Source of the DNA: Rummeliibacillus pycnus_A
Lineage (GTDB): Bacteria > Bacillota > Bacilli > Bacillales_A > Planococcaceae
Length of the DNA: 64,000 nt
Direction of reading: 5' to 3'
NCBI RefSeq assembly: GCF_044359855.1
Contig: NZ_CP132291.1
Span: 4,030,001-4,094,000, forward strand
Of this stretch, positions 44,032 through 51,971 are shown piece by piece (position 1 is the stretch's first letter; each line of letters starts with the position of its first letter). The notes beneath the pieces were generated by a model. That model had not been told where the DNA came from and did not search any database. It saw only the letters and a list, made by a program, of their open reading frames with translations. The position numbers were made by a program, and so were the translations under genes.

Positions 44032-45063
44032 ATGAAGTTGGAAAAATTCTATTCTATTAAAAATATAATATTTTTGATAATTCTTTTAGCGTTGATCCTC
44101 TTTCCTTATATTGCAGATTCTAGAACACTAACAATATTAATGACCCAAGTATTTATCTTCAGTATTTTAGCGATGAGTTATGATATTTTACTTGGCTATA
44201 CCGGAATTGTGTCATTTGGTCATGCAATGTTTTTTGGAATCGGTGCCTATACTACAGCAATTATGCTTAGTACATATGACAACACAATGACAATTTTCCT
44301 TATATCTATACTAATCGGCGTGTTTTTTGCAGGTATTGTTAGTTTCCTGGTAGGTTTATTGACACTTCGTTTAAAGAGTCATTTCTTCGCTATGCTGACA
44401 TTGGCCATATCAGGATTGTTTTTAGTGCTAGCCGAAAAATGGCGTACTGTCACAAAAGGGAATGATGGTTTTACATTTAGAGCTCCAGATGCATTTAGAG
44501 ATCGCATTTTCTTCTACTTTTTCGTCTTAGTTTGTTTAGTAGTGGTGTTCCTTGTACTTCGAAGGTTTGTATCTTCTCCTTTAGGAAAAGTGTTGATCGC
44601 AGTTCGTGAAAATGAACAACGGACCAGATCGTTAGGTTTTAAAACACTAAACTACAAAGTAATTGCTTCAGTAGTAGCTGGTGTGACTGCCAGTTTATCA
44701 GGATCACTTTATGCGATTTCTCTTCGCTTCGTCAATACAAGCGTGATGTCAATGGATATTACATTAGATGCACTGTTAATGACCATCATTGGAGGCGTTG
44801 GTACTCTAGTTGGGCCAATCATCGGAAGTTTCGTGATTGAAATTGCTCAACATTATTTATCAGGTCTTGCAAAAGATTATCCAATTTTTGAACGTTGGAT
44901 TATTTTCTTTGGATTACTCTATATCCTTGCTGTAATTTTCTTCCCCAAAGGTATTGTAGGTACAATCTATTCGAAATATTTGACTTGGAAGACAAAAAAA
45001 GTGAAACACAAACAGCAGCCACCATCCGTACCATTGGCGAACGATAAGGAGCGATTCGAATGA
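44032..45063 (+). CDS. livM: Liv-type ABC transporter permease, LivM
   Basis: A 343-residue permease with about nine membrane helices. LLGYTGIVSFGHAMFFGIGA and TIIGGVGTLVGPIIGSFVIE are the family hallmarks. It starts three bases after livH, and its stop overlaps the start of the KAS III-like gene (ATGA). A Lys-rich cytoplasmic tail closes it. Confidence 0.9.
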   Translation: MKLEKFYSIKNIIFLIILLALILFPYIADSRTLTILMTQVFIFSILAMSYDILLGYTGIVSFGHAMFFGIGAYTTAIMLSTYDNTMTIFLISILIGVFFAGIVSFLVGLLTLRLKSHFFAMLTLAISGLFLVLAEKWRTVTKGNDGFTFRAPDAFRDRIFFYFFVLVCLVVVFLVLRRFVSSPLGKVLIAVRENEQRTRSLGFKTLNYKVIASVVAGVTASLSGSLYAISLRFVNTSVMSMDITLDALLMTIIGGVGTLVGPIIGSFVIEIAQHYLSGLAKDYPIFERWIIFFGLLYILAVIFFPKGIVGTIYSKYLTWKTKKVKHKQQPPSVPLANDKERFE

Positions 45064-46085
45064 ATGTTGGGATTGTCAGTACAGGAATCTATTTACCAAA
45101 TTATCGCATGACAGCAGAAGAGATTAGTCGACAATCCAATGTTCCAGTCGATATTGTGCAAACAAAATTAGGAATTATTGAAAAGACGATTGCAGGGCCA
45201 GAAGATCACACAGTCCAAATGGCTATATGGGCTGCGAAAAAGGCATTAGAAAAAGCGAATCAATCTCCCAGGGAAATTGATGTCATTATTTATATAGGCG
45301 AGGAACATAAGGAATATCCATTATGGACCGCAGCAATTAAAATTCAGGAAGAAATTGGTGCGTCAAATGCCTGGGCATTTGACATACAGCTTCGATGTGG
45401 AACGACCATCATGGCGATGAAGGTTGCTAAGAGTTTGATGTTAGCAGACGATGAAATTCATACAATCTTACTGGCAGGTGGTTATCGCAATCATGATTTC
45501 ATAGATTATACAAATGACCGCACACGTTTTATGTATAACTTAGGGGCTGGCGGTGGGGCAATGATATTGCGAAAAGGAGTGAAGGAAAATATCGTACTTG
45601 AGTGCGATGTAATCACAGATGGCTCATTTTCTGAGGATGTAGTTGTACCTGTTGGCGGAACAAAGCAACCGTTAACACCAGAATTATTACAATCAGGTGC
45701 ATATCGATTAAATGTGACAGACCCTGAGGGGATGAAAGCACGCCTTGAACAAAAATCATTAAGTAACTTTTTAAAGGTAATTCGCCAATCTTTAGCGAAA
45801 AGTGGCTATGACGAATCCAAATTATCCTACCTTGCCATGCTACATATGAAAAAATCAGCGCATGATTATGTACTCCATTCGCTAGGGTTAAAAGAATCTC
45901 AATCAGTTTATCTTTCACATTACGGGCATATTGGCCAAATCGATCAAATATTATCATTAGAATTAGCATTAGAAGCAAGTAAGATAAAAAATGGTGACAT
46001 CGTGACACTTGTTAGTGCTGGAATTGGTTATGCATGGGGAGCAGTAACGATTCAATGGGGAAAACAAGAGGGGGAGATTGTATGA
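45060..46085 (+). CDS. KAS III-like thiolase-fold enzyme with altered active site
   Basis: A 341-residue thiolase-fold protein of the 3-oxoacyl-ACP synthase III/HMG-CoA synthase group. Cys113 in IQLRCGTTIMA is the nucleophile position, and His262 in MLHMKKSAHDYV fits the second residue. Where KAS III has the Asn of GNTSAAS, this protein has SHYGHIGQ with His at 287 and 290, so the usual Cys-His-Asn triad looks changed. It is coupled by ATGA overlaps to livM and the hydrolase gene. It probably forms or breaks a C-C or thioester bond on a CoA ester made by the downstream ligase; the reaction is not known. Confidence 0.75.
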   Translation: MNVGIVSTGIYLPNYRMTAEEISRQSNVPVDIVQTKLGIIEKTIAGPEDHTVQMAIWAAKKALEKANQSPREIDVIIYIGEEHKEYPLWTAAIKIQEEIGASNAWAFDIQLRCGTTIMAMKVAKSLMLADDEIHTILLAGGYRNHDFIDYTNDRTRFMYNLGAGGGAMILRKGVKENIVLECDVITDGSFSEDVVVPVGGTKQPLTPELLQSGAYRLNVTDPEGMKARLEQKSLSNFLKVIRQSLAKSGYDESKLSYLAMLHMKKSAHDYVLHSLGLKESQSVYLSHYGHIGQIDQILSLELALEASKIKNGDIVTLVSAGIGYAWGAVTIQWGKQEGEIV

Positions 46086-46978
46086 CAAATCATCAAGAAG
46101 TATTAAAGAAAGTACAGTTAACAAATGGAGAAACAATTGCATATCGTGAAAGAGCAGGTGGCGAGGAAATTCTCATCCTAGTCCATGGTAATATGACATC
46201 TTCAAAACATTGGGATGTATTGATGGATGCATTGAATGAAAGATTTACTATTCTAGCACCCGATTTAAGAGGGTTTGGGCAATCTTCTTATAATAAGCGG
46301 GTATCACATATAAGTGACTTTAGTGAGGATTTAAAGCTTTGGGTTGATGCATTAGGTTTAAAAGATTTTACTTTAATGGGTTGGTCTACTGGAGGTGCTG
46401 TTGCTATGCAATTCAGCGCAGATTACCCCGGTATATGCCATAAACTTATCCTACTAGCATCAGCTTCTACAAGGGGTTACGCATTTTATGATTCGAATCT
46501 TGACGGTACACCGAATCTAACCAAAAGACTCCTAACTTTAGAAGAAGTAGAAAATGATACCACTAAAACATTACCAATGCAAAATCTATATGATACTGAG
46601 AACCGTGAAGGGTTAAAAGCTGTATGGAATGCGCTTATTTATTCGCATAACCAACCTAGTGAAGCGCAATATGAAGCGTATATTGATGACATGCTAACAC
46701 AACGTAATCTTGCGGATGTTTATCATGTGTTAAATACATTTAATATTAGTACAATTCATAATGAAGTGAGCAGTGGACAAAACGAAGTGACCAAAATTCA
46801 AATACCTACTCTTGTTCTCTATGGTGAACGTGATTATGTTGTAGCGGAAAGTATGACAAAAGAGATTATCGAAGATTTTGAAGGGCGTGCTAAAGTTGTG
46901 AAACTGAAAAATTGTGGCCATTCACCATTAATCGATGATCTACCACAATTACTTGGAGTACTTGAACAATTTATATAA
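46082..46978 (+). CDS. Alpha/beta hydrolase of the Liv/acyl-CoA operon
   Basis: A 298-residue alpha/beta hydrolase: oxyanion region VHGNMTSS, nucleophile Ser102 in GWSTGG, acid in GERDYVV and His in CGHSPLID. It is soluble, with no signal peptide. Relatives include C-C bond hydrolases of ring-cleavage pathways, esterases and thioesterases. In this operon a thioester or C-C cleavage is plausible but not shown. The ATG overlaps the preceding stop; SDR follows after 13 bases. Confidence 0.83.
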   Translation: MTNHQEVLKKVQLTNGETIAYRERAGGEEILILVHGNMTSSKHWDVLMDALNERFTILAPDLRGFGQSSYNKRVSHISDFSEDLKLWVDALGLKDFTLMGWSTGGAVAMQFSADYPGICHKLILLASASTRGYAFYDSNLDGTPNLTKRLLTLEEVENDTTKTLPMQNLYDTENREGLKAVWNALIYSHNQPSEAQYEAYIDDMLTQRNLADVYHVLNTFNISTIHNEVSSGQNEVTKIQIPTLVLYGERDYVVAESMTKEIIEDFEGRAKVVKLKNCGHSPLIDDLPQLLGVLEQFI

Positions 46979-46991
46979 AGGGGGAATCGAG

Positions 46992-47732
46992 ATGAGATTA
47001 GAAAATAAGGTGGCTATTATTACAGGAGGAGCGAGTGGAATCGGATTAGCTGCCGTTAAACGTTTTGCGCAAGAAGGTGCAACTGTCATCATTGCTGATT
47101 TTAACAACGAAGCTGGTAAAAAAATTGAAGCAGAACTAATTGAAGAAAACTACCATGTAGCTTTTTATCCAATTAATGTTGCAGAGCCGGGTAGTGTCAA
47201 CACTGTCGTTAAAAAAGTTCTCGAACAATATAACAAGATTGATATTTTAGTGAATAATGCAGGGATAACCAATGATGCGATGCTTTCGAAAATGACGTCA
47301 GAGCAATTTGATCAAGTCATCGATGTAAATTTAAAAGGCGTATTTAATTGTACGCAAGCTGTTGTTCCTTCTATGGTGGCACAAGGCTTTGGGAAAATTA
47401 TTAATACTTCATCGGTTAGTGGTGTTTATGGTAATGTAGGTCAAACAAATTATGCTGCCACAAAAGCTGCTATTGTTGGGATGACGAAAACCTGGGCGAA
47501 AGAACTTGGCAGAAAAGGAATTAATGTCAATGCAGTTGCACCCGGTTTTACTAGAACTCCGATGGTAGAGAAAATGCCTGAAAAAATATTAGAGAAAATG
47601 GAATCAATTGTCTCCCTTCAGCGATTAGCTGTTCCAGAAGATATCGCGAATGCTTATCTATTTTTAGCTTCAGATGAAGCGAGTTATATCACAGGTCATG
47701 TATTACATGTAGATGGTGGGATCATGATGTAA
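46992..47732 (+). CDS. Short-chain dehydrogenase, FabG-like
   Basis: A 246-residue SDR with TGGASGIG for NAD(P), NNAGITNDAM, catalytic Ser in INTSSVSGVYG and YAATKAA, ending in HVLHVDGGIMM. It resembles 3-oxoacyl-ACP or 3-oxoacyl-CoA reductases. The ATG at 46992 follows AAGGGGGAATCGAG; the frame upstream from 46935 overlaps the hydrolase gene and is rejected. It may reduce the 3-oxo product of the KAS III-like enzyme or oxidise a 3-hydroxyacyl-CoA. Confidence 0.87.
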   Translation: MRLENKVAIITGGASGIGLAAVKRFAQEGATVIIADFNNEAGKKIEAELIEENYHVAFYPINVAEPGSVNTVVKKVLEQYNKIDILVNNAGITNDAMLSKMTSEQFDQVIDVNLKGVFNCTQAVVPSMVAQGFGKIINTSSVSGVYGNVGQTNYAATKAAIVGMTKTWAKELGRKGINVNAVAPGFTRTPMVEKMPEKILEKMESIVSLQRLAVPEDIANAYLFLASDEASYITGHVLHVDGGIMM

Positions 47733-47743
47733 GGGGGAAGAAC

Positions 47744-49213
47744 ATGCAAACTGAGCAATCATGGATATTAAATAGAGCTTCCATCACTCCCGATAAAACA
47801 TCATTGGTCGATTTTGCAACTGCTAGAAGTTGGACCTATCAACAATTAGCAGATGAAGTGAAAAAATGGGCAAAATTTTTGGGGAACAATGGATTACAAA
47901 AGGGCGATCGAGTTGCAATCATTGCTGAAAATAGGATTGATTTATTTGCCATTCTTTTTGCTTGCGGAATAGGGGGCTACATTTATGTCCCCTTAAACTG
48001 GCGATTAAGCCAGCCAGAACTTAACTATATTTTGCAAGATTGTACACCCTCACTACTATTATATGAATATCAATTTGTTACGCTTGCAGCGAACAATACG
48101 CAAATAAAATCATATTCAATTACACTGAATCTTCAAGTTGATGATGAAGATTTACCGAAAAGTGACTGGAATTCTAATGATGCATGGTTGTTGATCTACA
48201 CAGGAGGGACCACTGGCAAACCCAAGGGAGTTGTATTATCCTACGATTCGATAAATTGGAATGCCTTTAATACAATCATTAGTTGGGATCTTGGAAGTGA
48301 TGATTGCACATTGAATTATATGCCCTTATTTCATACTGGAGGGCTTAATGCCTTATCCATTCCAATCCTTATGGCTGGAGGAACTGTTGTCATTGGAAGA
48401 AAGTTTAATCCTCATGAAGCGATTCAAGCTCTTAATGATTATCAGACAACCATATCCTTATTTGTCCCAACAATGTATCAAATGATGATTGAAACAGATG
48501 AATTCAAAAATTCAACTTTTCCAACAATAAAAGTTTTTATATCAGGCGGTGCCCCATGCCCAATCACGGTACATGAAGCATTCTTAAGAAGGGGATTACG
48601 ATTTAAAGAGGGCTATGGATTAACAGAAGCTGGACCAAATAATTTCGTCATTCAACCTGAAGAAGCAGCAAAAAAGCTAGGATCCGTTGGTAAATGTATG
48701 CAATTCAATCTCATAAAGATTCTAACTTCAAGTGGAAGAGAATGTAGAAGTAATGAGGTAGGGGAACTATATATAAAAGGAAAGCATATGTTCAGTGGAT
48801 ATTGGAATAACTCTGTGGAAACTGCTAAAACCATTGTCAACGGATGGCTTCGTACTGGGGATTTAGCAAAGATGGATCAAGATGGAGATATTTTTATCGT
48901 AGGACGTGTAAAAGAAATGATCATTTCGGGTGGGGAAAATGTCTATCCTCAAGAAGTTGAACAATGCATTATCACACATTCAAAAGTAAAAGAGGTAGCC
49001 GTTATAGGAATTCCTGATCATCATTTAGGTGAAATTGTTACGGCCTTTATCGTAGCTGATGATGCATTTCATGACGAAGAAGAAATTCAAGCCCTTTGTA
49101 GAGAATTTCTTGGGGGGTATAAAATTCCTCGACGTATACACTTCGTATCAGAACTACCAAAAACGCATGTTGGGAAAATTGATAAAAAGAAATTGCAAAG
49201 ATTTGATAAGTAA
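47744..49213 (+). CDS. AMP-forming acyl-CoA ligase
   Basis: A 489-residue adenylate-forming enzyme. The ATP site is LIYTGGTTGKPKG, then YGLTEAGPN, WLRTGDLAKMD, and the C-terminal GRVKEMIISGGENVYPQEVE with the catalytic lysine in THVGKIDKKKL. It activates a carboxylic acid to its CoA thioester, presumably the acid imported by the Liv-type transporter of the same operon. Relatives include long-chain and aromatic acid ligases; specificity is not readable. The ATG follows AAGGGGGAAG. Last gene before a terminator. Confidence 0.88.
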   Translation: MQTEQSWILNRASITPDKTSLVDFATARSWTYQQLADEVKKWAKFLGNNGLQKGDRVAIIAENRIDLFAILFACGIGGYIYVPLNWRLSQPELNYILQDCTPSLLLYEYQFVTLAANNTQIKSYSITLNLQVDDEDLPKSDWNSNDAWLLIYTGGTTGKPKGVVLSYDSINWNAFNTIISWDLGSDDCTLNYMPLFHTGGLNALSIPILMAGGTVVIGRKFNPHEAIQALNDYQTTISLFVPTMYQMMIETDEFKNSTFPTIKVFISGGAPCPITVHEAFLRRGLRFKEGYGLTEAGPNNFVIQPEEAAKKLGSVGKCMQFNLIKILTSSGRECRSNEVGELYIKGKHMFSGYWNNSVETAKTIVNGWLRTGDLAKMDQDGDIFIVGRVKEMIISGGENVYPQEVEQCIITHSKVKEVAVIGIPDHHLGEIVTAFIVADDAFHDEEEIQALCREFLGGYKIPRRIHFVSELPKTHVGKIDKKKLQRFDK

Positions 49214-49244
49214 ACGACCTGTATATAATCAGGTCGTTTTTTTG
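49212..49244 (+). terminator. Terminator of the Liv/acyl-CoA operon
   Basis: AAACGACCTG (49212-49221) pairs perfectly with CAGGTCGTTT (49230-49239), then T7. The stem starts in the stop codon. Confidence 0.9.
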
Positions 49245-49578
49245 TTTAGAAAATGAGGTGTAAAACGCGTTTTTCGAGTAGAAAAACAGTAGTTATTTAG
49301 GGATTTAAGCAGCCGAAATCAATTTACACAAAAATATTTTTAATAATATTGCATGTTTTTGAAAAAAACTACTAAAATATTATTAAAACAAGTTTTGAAT
49401 ATTTTGTTAAAGGTTGTTATTTTTATTCCAAAATCTTCTTTTATTTAATAAAAATTCAAGAATATTTATTAATGTAATACAAAAGGATTAAACAGTATCC
49501 ACATATCAGTTTTGTGATATTAGGAAAATATATTCATTTAATCGAAATTGCTTAACTACGTTTAAGGGGGGATTAAAG
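49245..49578. other. AT-rich upstream region of the sigma-factor operon
   Basis: No gene seen. The stretch is very rich in A and T and presumably holds the promoter of the sigO-type operon; I could not pick one out with confidence. Confidence 0.45.
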
Positions 49579-50175
49579 TTGGTGAATGAAAAAGAGTGTT
49601 GCAAATTCCTTGAATTCATACAAGATAATGAAGAGTTTTTAAATAATCCAGTTATTAAAGATTTTTTATCCGAAAAAGCGAATTATCAATTGTTGAAACA
49701 GTCCATTTGTCATCCAACTTTTCAAAATAAAGAACTGTTAGATCAAGCGTTTCGAGGATTTTATTTTAATATTCGATTTACGGCATATATCTCTTCAACA
49801 CTTTACTTTCATGCAATAAATTTGGATAAAAAAATTAGTAAAGTGAATTATCGTTTTCCGTTAACACTAGATAAACCAGTAAAAGAAGATTCAGAAATGT
49901 CTCTAAAAGACTTTGCAATCTATCACGAAGATTTTGAATTAAAATCCGATAACATTCTAGATTATATAACAGATCCTAGTATTTATAAGGCATTGCAGAG
50001 ATTAACATCCAACCAAAGAAATATACTTTACCTTGTTTATATAAAAGGATGGACAGACTCAGAAGTTGGAAGCTATTTAAAAAAGTCACAGCAAGCCGTA
50101 TCAAAGTCTCGCAATAAAGCAATAAAGAAACTTAGAAGAGATTTGAATTTATCTTCGGAAAATTGTATTTTATAA
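49579..50175 (+). CDS. sigO: SigO (YvrI)-like RNA polymerase sigma factor
   Basis: A 198-residue small sigma-like protein. The C-terminal 65 residues are a region-4 helix-turn-helix (LTSNQRNILYLVYIKGWTDS, then EVGSYLKKSQQAVSKSRNKA). The N-terminal half does not show a standard region 2, which fits SigO of Bacillus subtilis: SigO works with a small partner, RsoA, that supplies region-2-like function. The next gene looks like that partner. The TTG at 49579 lies seven to eight bases after GGGGGG. Targets are unknown. Confidence 0.75.
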   Translation: MVNEKECCKFLEFIQDNEEFLNNPVIKDFLSEKANYQLLKQSICHPTFQNKELLDQAFRGFYFNIRFTAYISSTLYFHAINLDKKISKVNYRFPLTLDKPVKEDSEMSLKDFAIYHEDFELKSDNILDYITDPSIYKALQRLTSNQRNILYLVYIKGWTDSEVGSYLKKSQQAVSKSRNKAIKKLRRDLNLSSENCIL

Positions 50176-50199
50176 TTCGATTTTGAAGGGGGGATTTTA

Positions 50200-50481
50200 A
50201 TGGTTGAAACTTTATATCAGTTGGCAATTGATTCAAAACATGACACTGAAGCAGTTGAAAAGGTATTAAAGGCTTTCAAACCCAAAATAAAAAAAACCCT
50301 ACAACAAACTAGTTTTCAAAACAGAGATGATCTAGAACAAGAACTCCAACTCAAATTAGTTAATATCATAAAAATGTACGATTTAGAAGAAATCGATGGA
50401 TTTTGGGGATTTTACGAAAGAGAAAATGATCGAATTAATGGCTGTAAGCAATCACTTAATAGAAACGAGGTGAGAAAATGA
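50200..50481 (+). CDS. rsoA: RsoA-like sigma co-factor
   Basis: A 93-residue charged protein whose middle (NRDDLEQELQLKLVNIIKMY, residues about 47-66) resembles the start of a sigma region 2. It lies 24 bases after the SigO-like gene and has the same GGGGGGATT ribosome site, so the two are likely made together. In Bacillus subtilis, SigO and RsoA act as a two-subunit sigma factor. The assignment rests on position, size and this motif. Confidence 0.65.
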   Translation: MVETLYQLAIDSKHDTEAVEKVLKAFKPKIKKTLQQTSFQNRDDLEQELQLKLVNIIKMYDLEEIDGFWGFYERENDRINGCKQSLNRNEVRK

Positions 50482-50627
50482 CTCCTACAGAATTTCCACT
50501 TTGGGTAAGTTTACTTGGTAATTTTGGATTTCCAATAGCAATTACTGTATATCTATTTCTCCGTTTTGAAAAGAAATTCGAGAAGTTGGAAGATGTAATC
50601 ATGAATTTGAAAAATAATAAAAGATAA
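50478..50627 (+). CDS. yvrJ: YvrJ-family small membrane protein
   Basis: A 49-residue protein starting in an ATGA overlap with the rsoA-like stop. It has one hydrophobic helix (VSLLGNFGFPIAITVYLFLR, residues about 10-29) and a Lys/Glu-rich tail, matching the YvrJ family found beside SigO/RsoA in Bacillus. Function unknown; holin-like small proteins share this layout. Confidence 0.75.
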   Translation: MTPTEFPLWVSLLGNFGFPIAITVYLFLRFEKKFEKLEDVIMNLKNNKR

Positions 50628-51084
50628 ATGATTGGAATTTACAGAATTTTCTTTATTGTTAGATTGGACAATCAATCGCATCTAATAAAATTATGCTCGA
50701 GGGAATCCAGTGTTTTTCCAGATTATAGGTGGGGGAATGCTGGATTTACTGTATGTTAAGTATGCAGTCATTTATGATCATAATTTATATGATTGAATCT
50801 CTTATTTAAATAATTGTTCAGATTATTCAAGAGTGTTTTAGTGAAATTAGTTGATATATATTTAATCCGATTAACTGTTTATACATGTGGCTGATAAACA
50901 AGTTAAGGGTTAATAAGGCTCTGTTCGTATAATTTGTTGCAGTGTAAGACATACATGGTTTATTTCACTAGGGTAGGGAAGGTTAGAAAAAGTAGAATTA
51001 AAAATTAGATTTTTAGAGGTTTTTATATCTTTACTATTGAAATAAAGATAAATGGATGAATATTGTTAGATAGGAGAGAGTGAA
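50628..51084. other. Intergenic region with one strong hairpin
   Basis: No gene seen. AATCCAG (50704-50710) and the following TTTTTCC can pair with GGGGGAA and CTGGATT (50740-50746) across an internal TG/TG pair, giving a long stem without a T-run. It may end or stabilise the sigO transcript. Confidence 0.5.
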
Positions 51085-51597
51085 ATGGATATAAAAACAA
51101 AAAGGCTAATGATACGTAAATTAAAATTAGAAGACTGGCAAGATGTCTATGAGTACACATCAAATGGTAATGTTATGAAATATATACCTGAAGGCGTTTT
51201 TACCGAAAAAGATGCCAAGGAATTTGTTAATGAAAATAGTGGTGAAAATGCTGAGAAGTTTGCTGTGGTATTGAAGGATGGGAAAATTGTCATTGGTCAC
51301 ATCGCATTTTTTAAGTATTTTGGTGAACATACTTATGAAATTGGGTGGGTGTTTAATCCGAAATATTATAATAATGGATACGCTTCAGAAGCAGCTCAAG
51401 CCGTATTAGAATATGGTTTTAAAAAGTTGAAATTACATAGGATTATTGCAACATGTCAACCCCAGAATATACCTTCCTATCGAGTTATGGAGAAGATTGG
51501 AATGAGAAGAGAAGGCTATTTCAAAAAATGTATTCCAAATGGAACTGAATGGTGGGATGAGTATTATTATGCTGTATTAGAAGAGGAGTGGGAATGA
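51085..51597 (+). CDS. GNAT acetyltransferase
   Basis: A 170-residue GNAT protein of the RimJ/RimL-like group: TKRLMIRKLKLEDWQ at the start, the acetyl-CoA region YEIGWVFNPKYYNNGYASEA and NIPSYRVMEKIGMRREGYF. Substrate unknown. The ATG at 51085 follows TAGGAGAGAG. Third such enzyme in the window; the three are not close copies. A terminator follows. Confidence 0.85.
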   Translation: MDIKTKRLMIRKLKLEDWQDVYEYTSNGNVMKYIPEGVFTEKDAKEFVNENSGENAEKFAVVLKDGKIVIGHIAFFKYFGEHTYEIGWVFNPKYYNNGYASEAAQAVLEYGFKKLKLHRIIATCQPQNIPSYRVMEKIGMRREGYFKKCIPNGTEWWDEYYYAVLEEEWE

Positions 51598-51720
51598 GTT
51601 TTTGTGGAAGAATACACAAGTAAACCACCTCAAATAGTACGTTCCTTCTGGATGTATGTATGAGTTTTTTTAAGGAATTAGTAAGTGCCGGATGATATAA
51701 ATTATATAAATACTTACTAT

Positions 51721-51766
51721 AAACCAGCGTCTTTTCATGTATATGTGAAGAAATGCTGGTTTTTCT
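51721..51766 (+). terminator. Terminator after the third acetyltransferase
   Basis: AAACCAGC (51721-51728) pairs with GCTGGTTT (51755-51762), with CTTTTCA/TGAAGA extending the stem, then TTTTTC. Confidence 0.75.
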
Positions 51767-51833
51767 ATTCAAAGCTTGATTAAACAATATCGAAGTAGAA
51801 AGGTGTACAAAGGAATATTAAGCTTAAAACTTA

Positions 51834-51880
51834 TAGACACTATGTTAATTTTTTACGGTTAAGTATTAACATAGTGTCTA
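51834..51880. promoter_or_regulatory. Perfect 16-bp inverted repeat upstream of the M20 gene
   Basis: TAGACACTATGTTAAT (51834-51849) and ATTAACATAGTGTCTA (51865-51880) are perfect inverted repeats around a 15-base loop. There is no T-run on either strand, so it is not a simple terminator. It lies about 90 bases before the deacylase start and may be an operator or a transcript-stabilising stem. Confidence 0.5.
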
Positions 51881-51971
51881 CTTAAATGAGAGTGTTTATA
51901 AAATATAATTTATTTATGGAATTTTATGAATTCTACGTTTTTTATTAATTATAAATAAGGGAGAGAAGCGC

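Noticed and set aside
49059..49256. 65-codon frame overlapping the acyl-CoA ligase gene
   Set aside because: It is a shadow of the ligase coding sequence in another frame and runs through the terminator.
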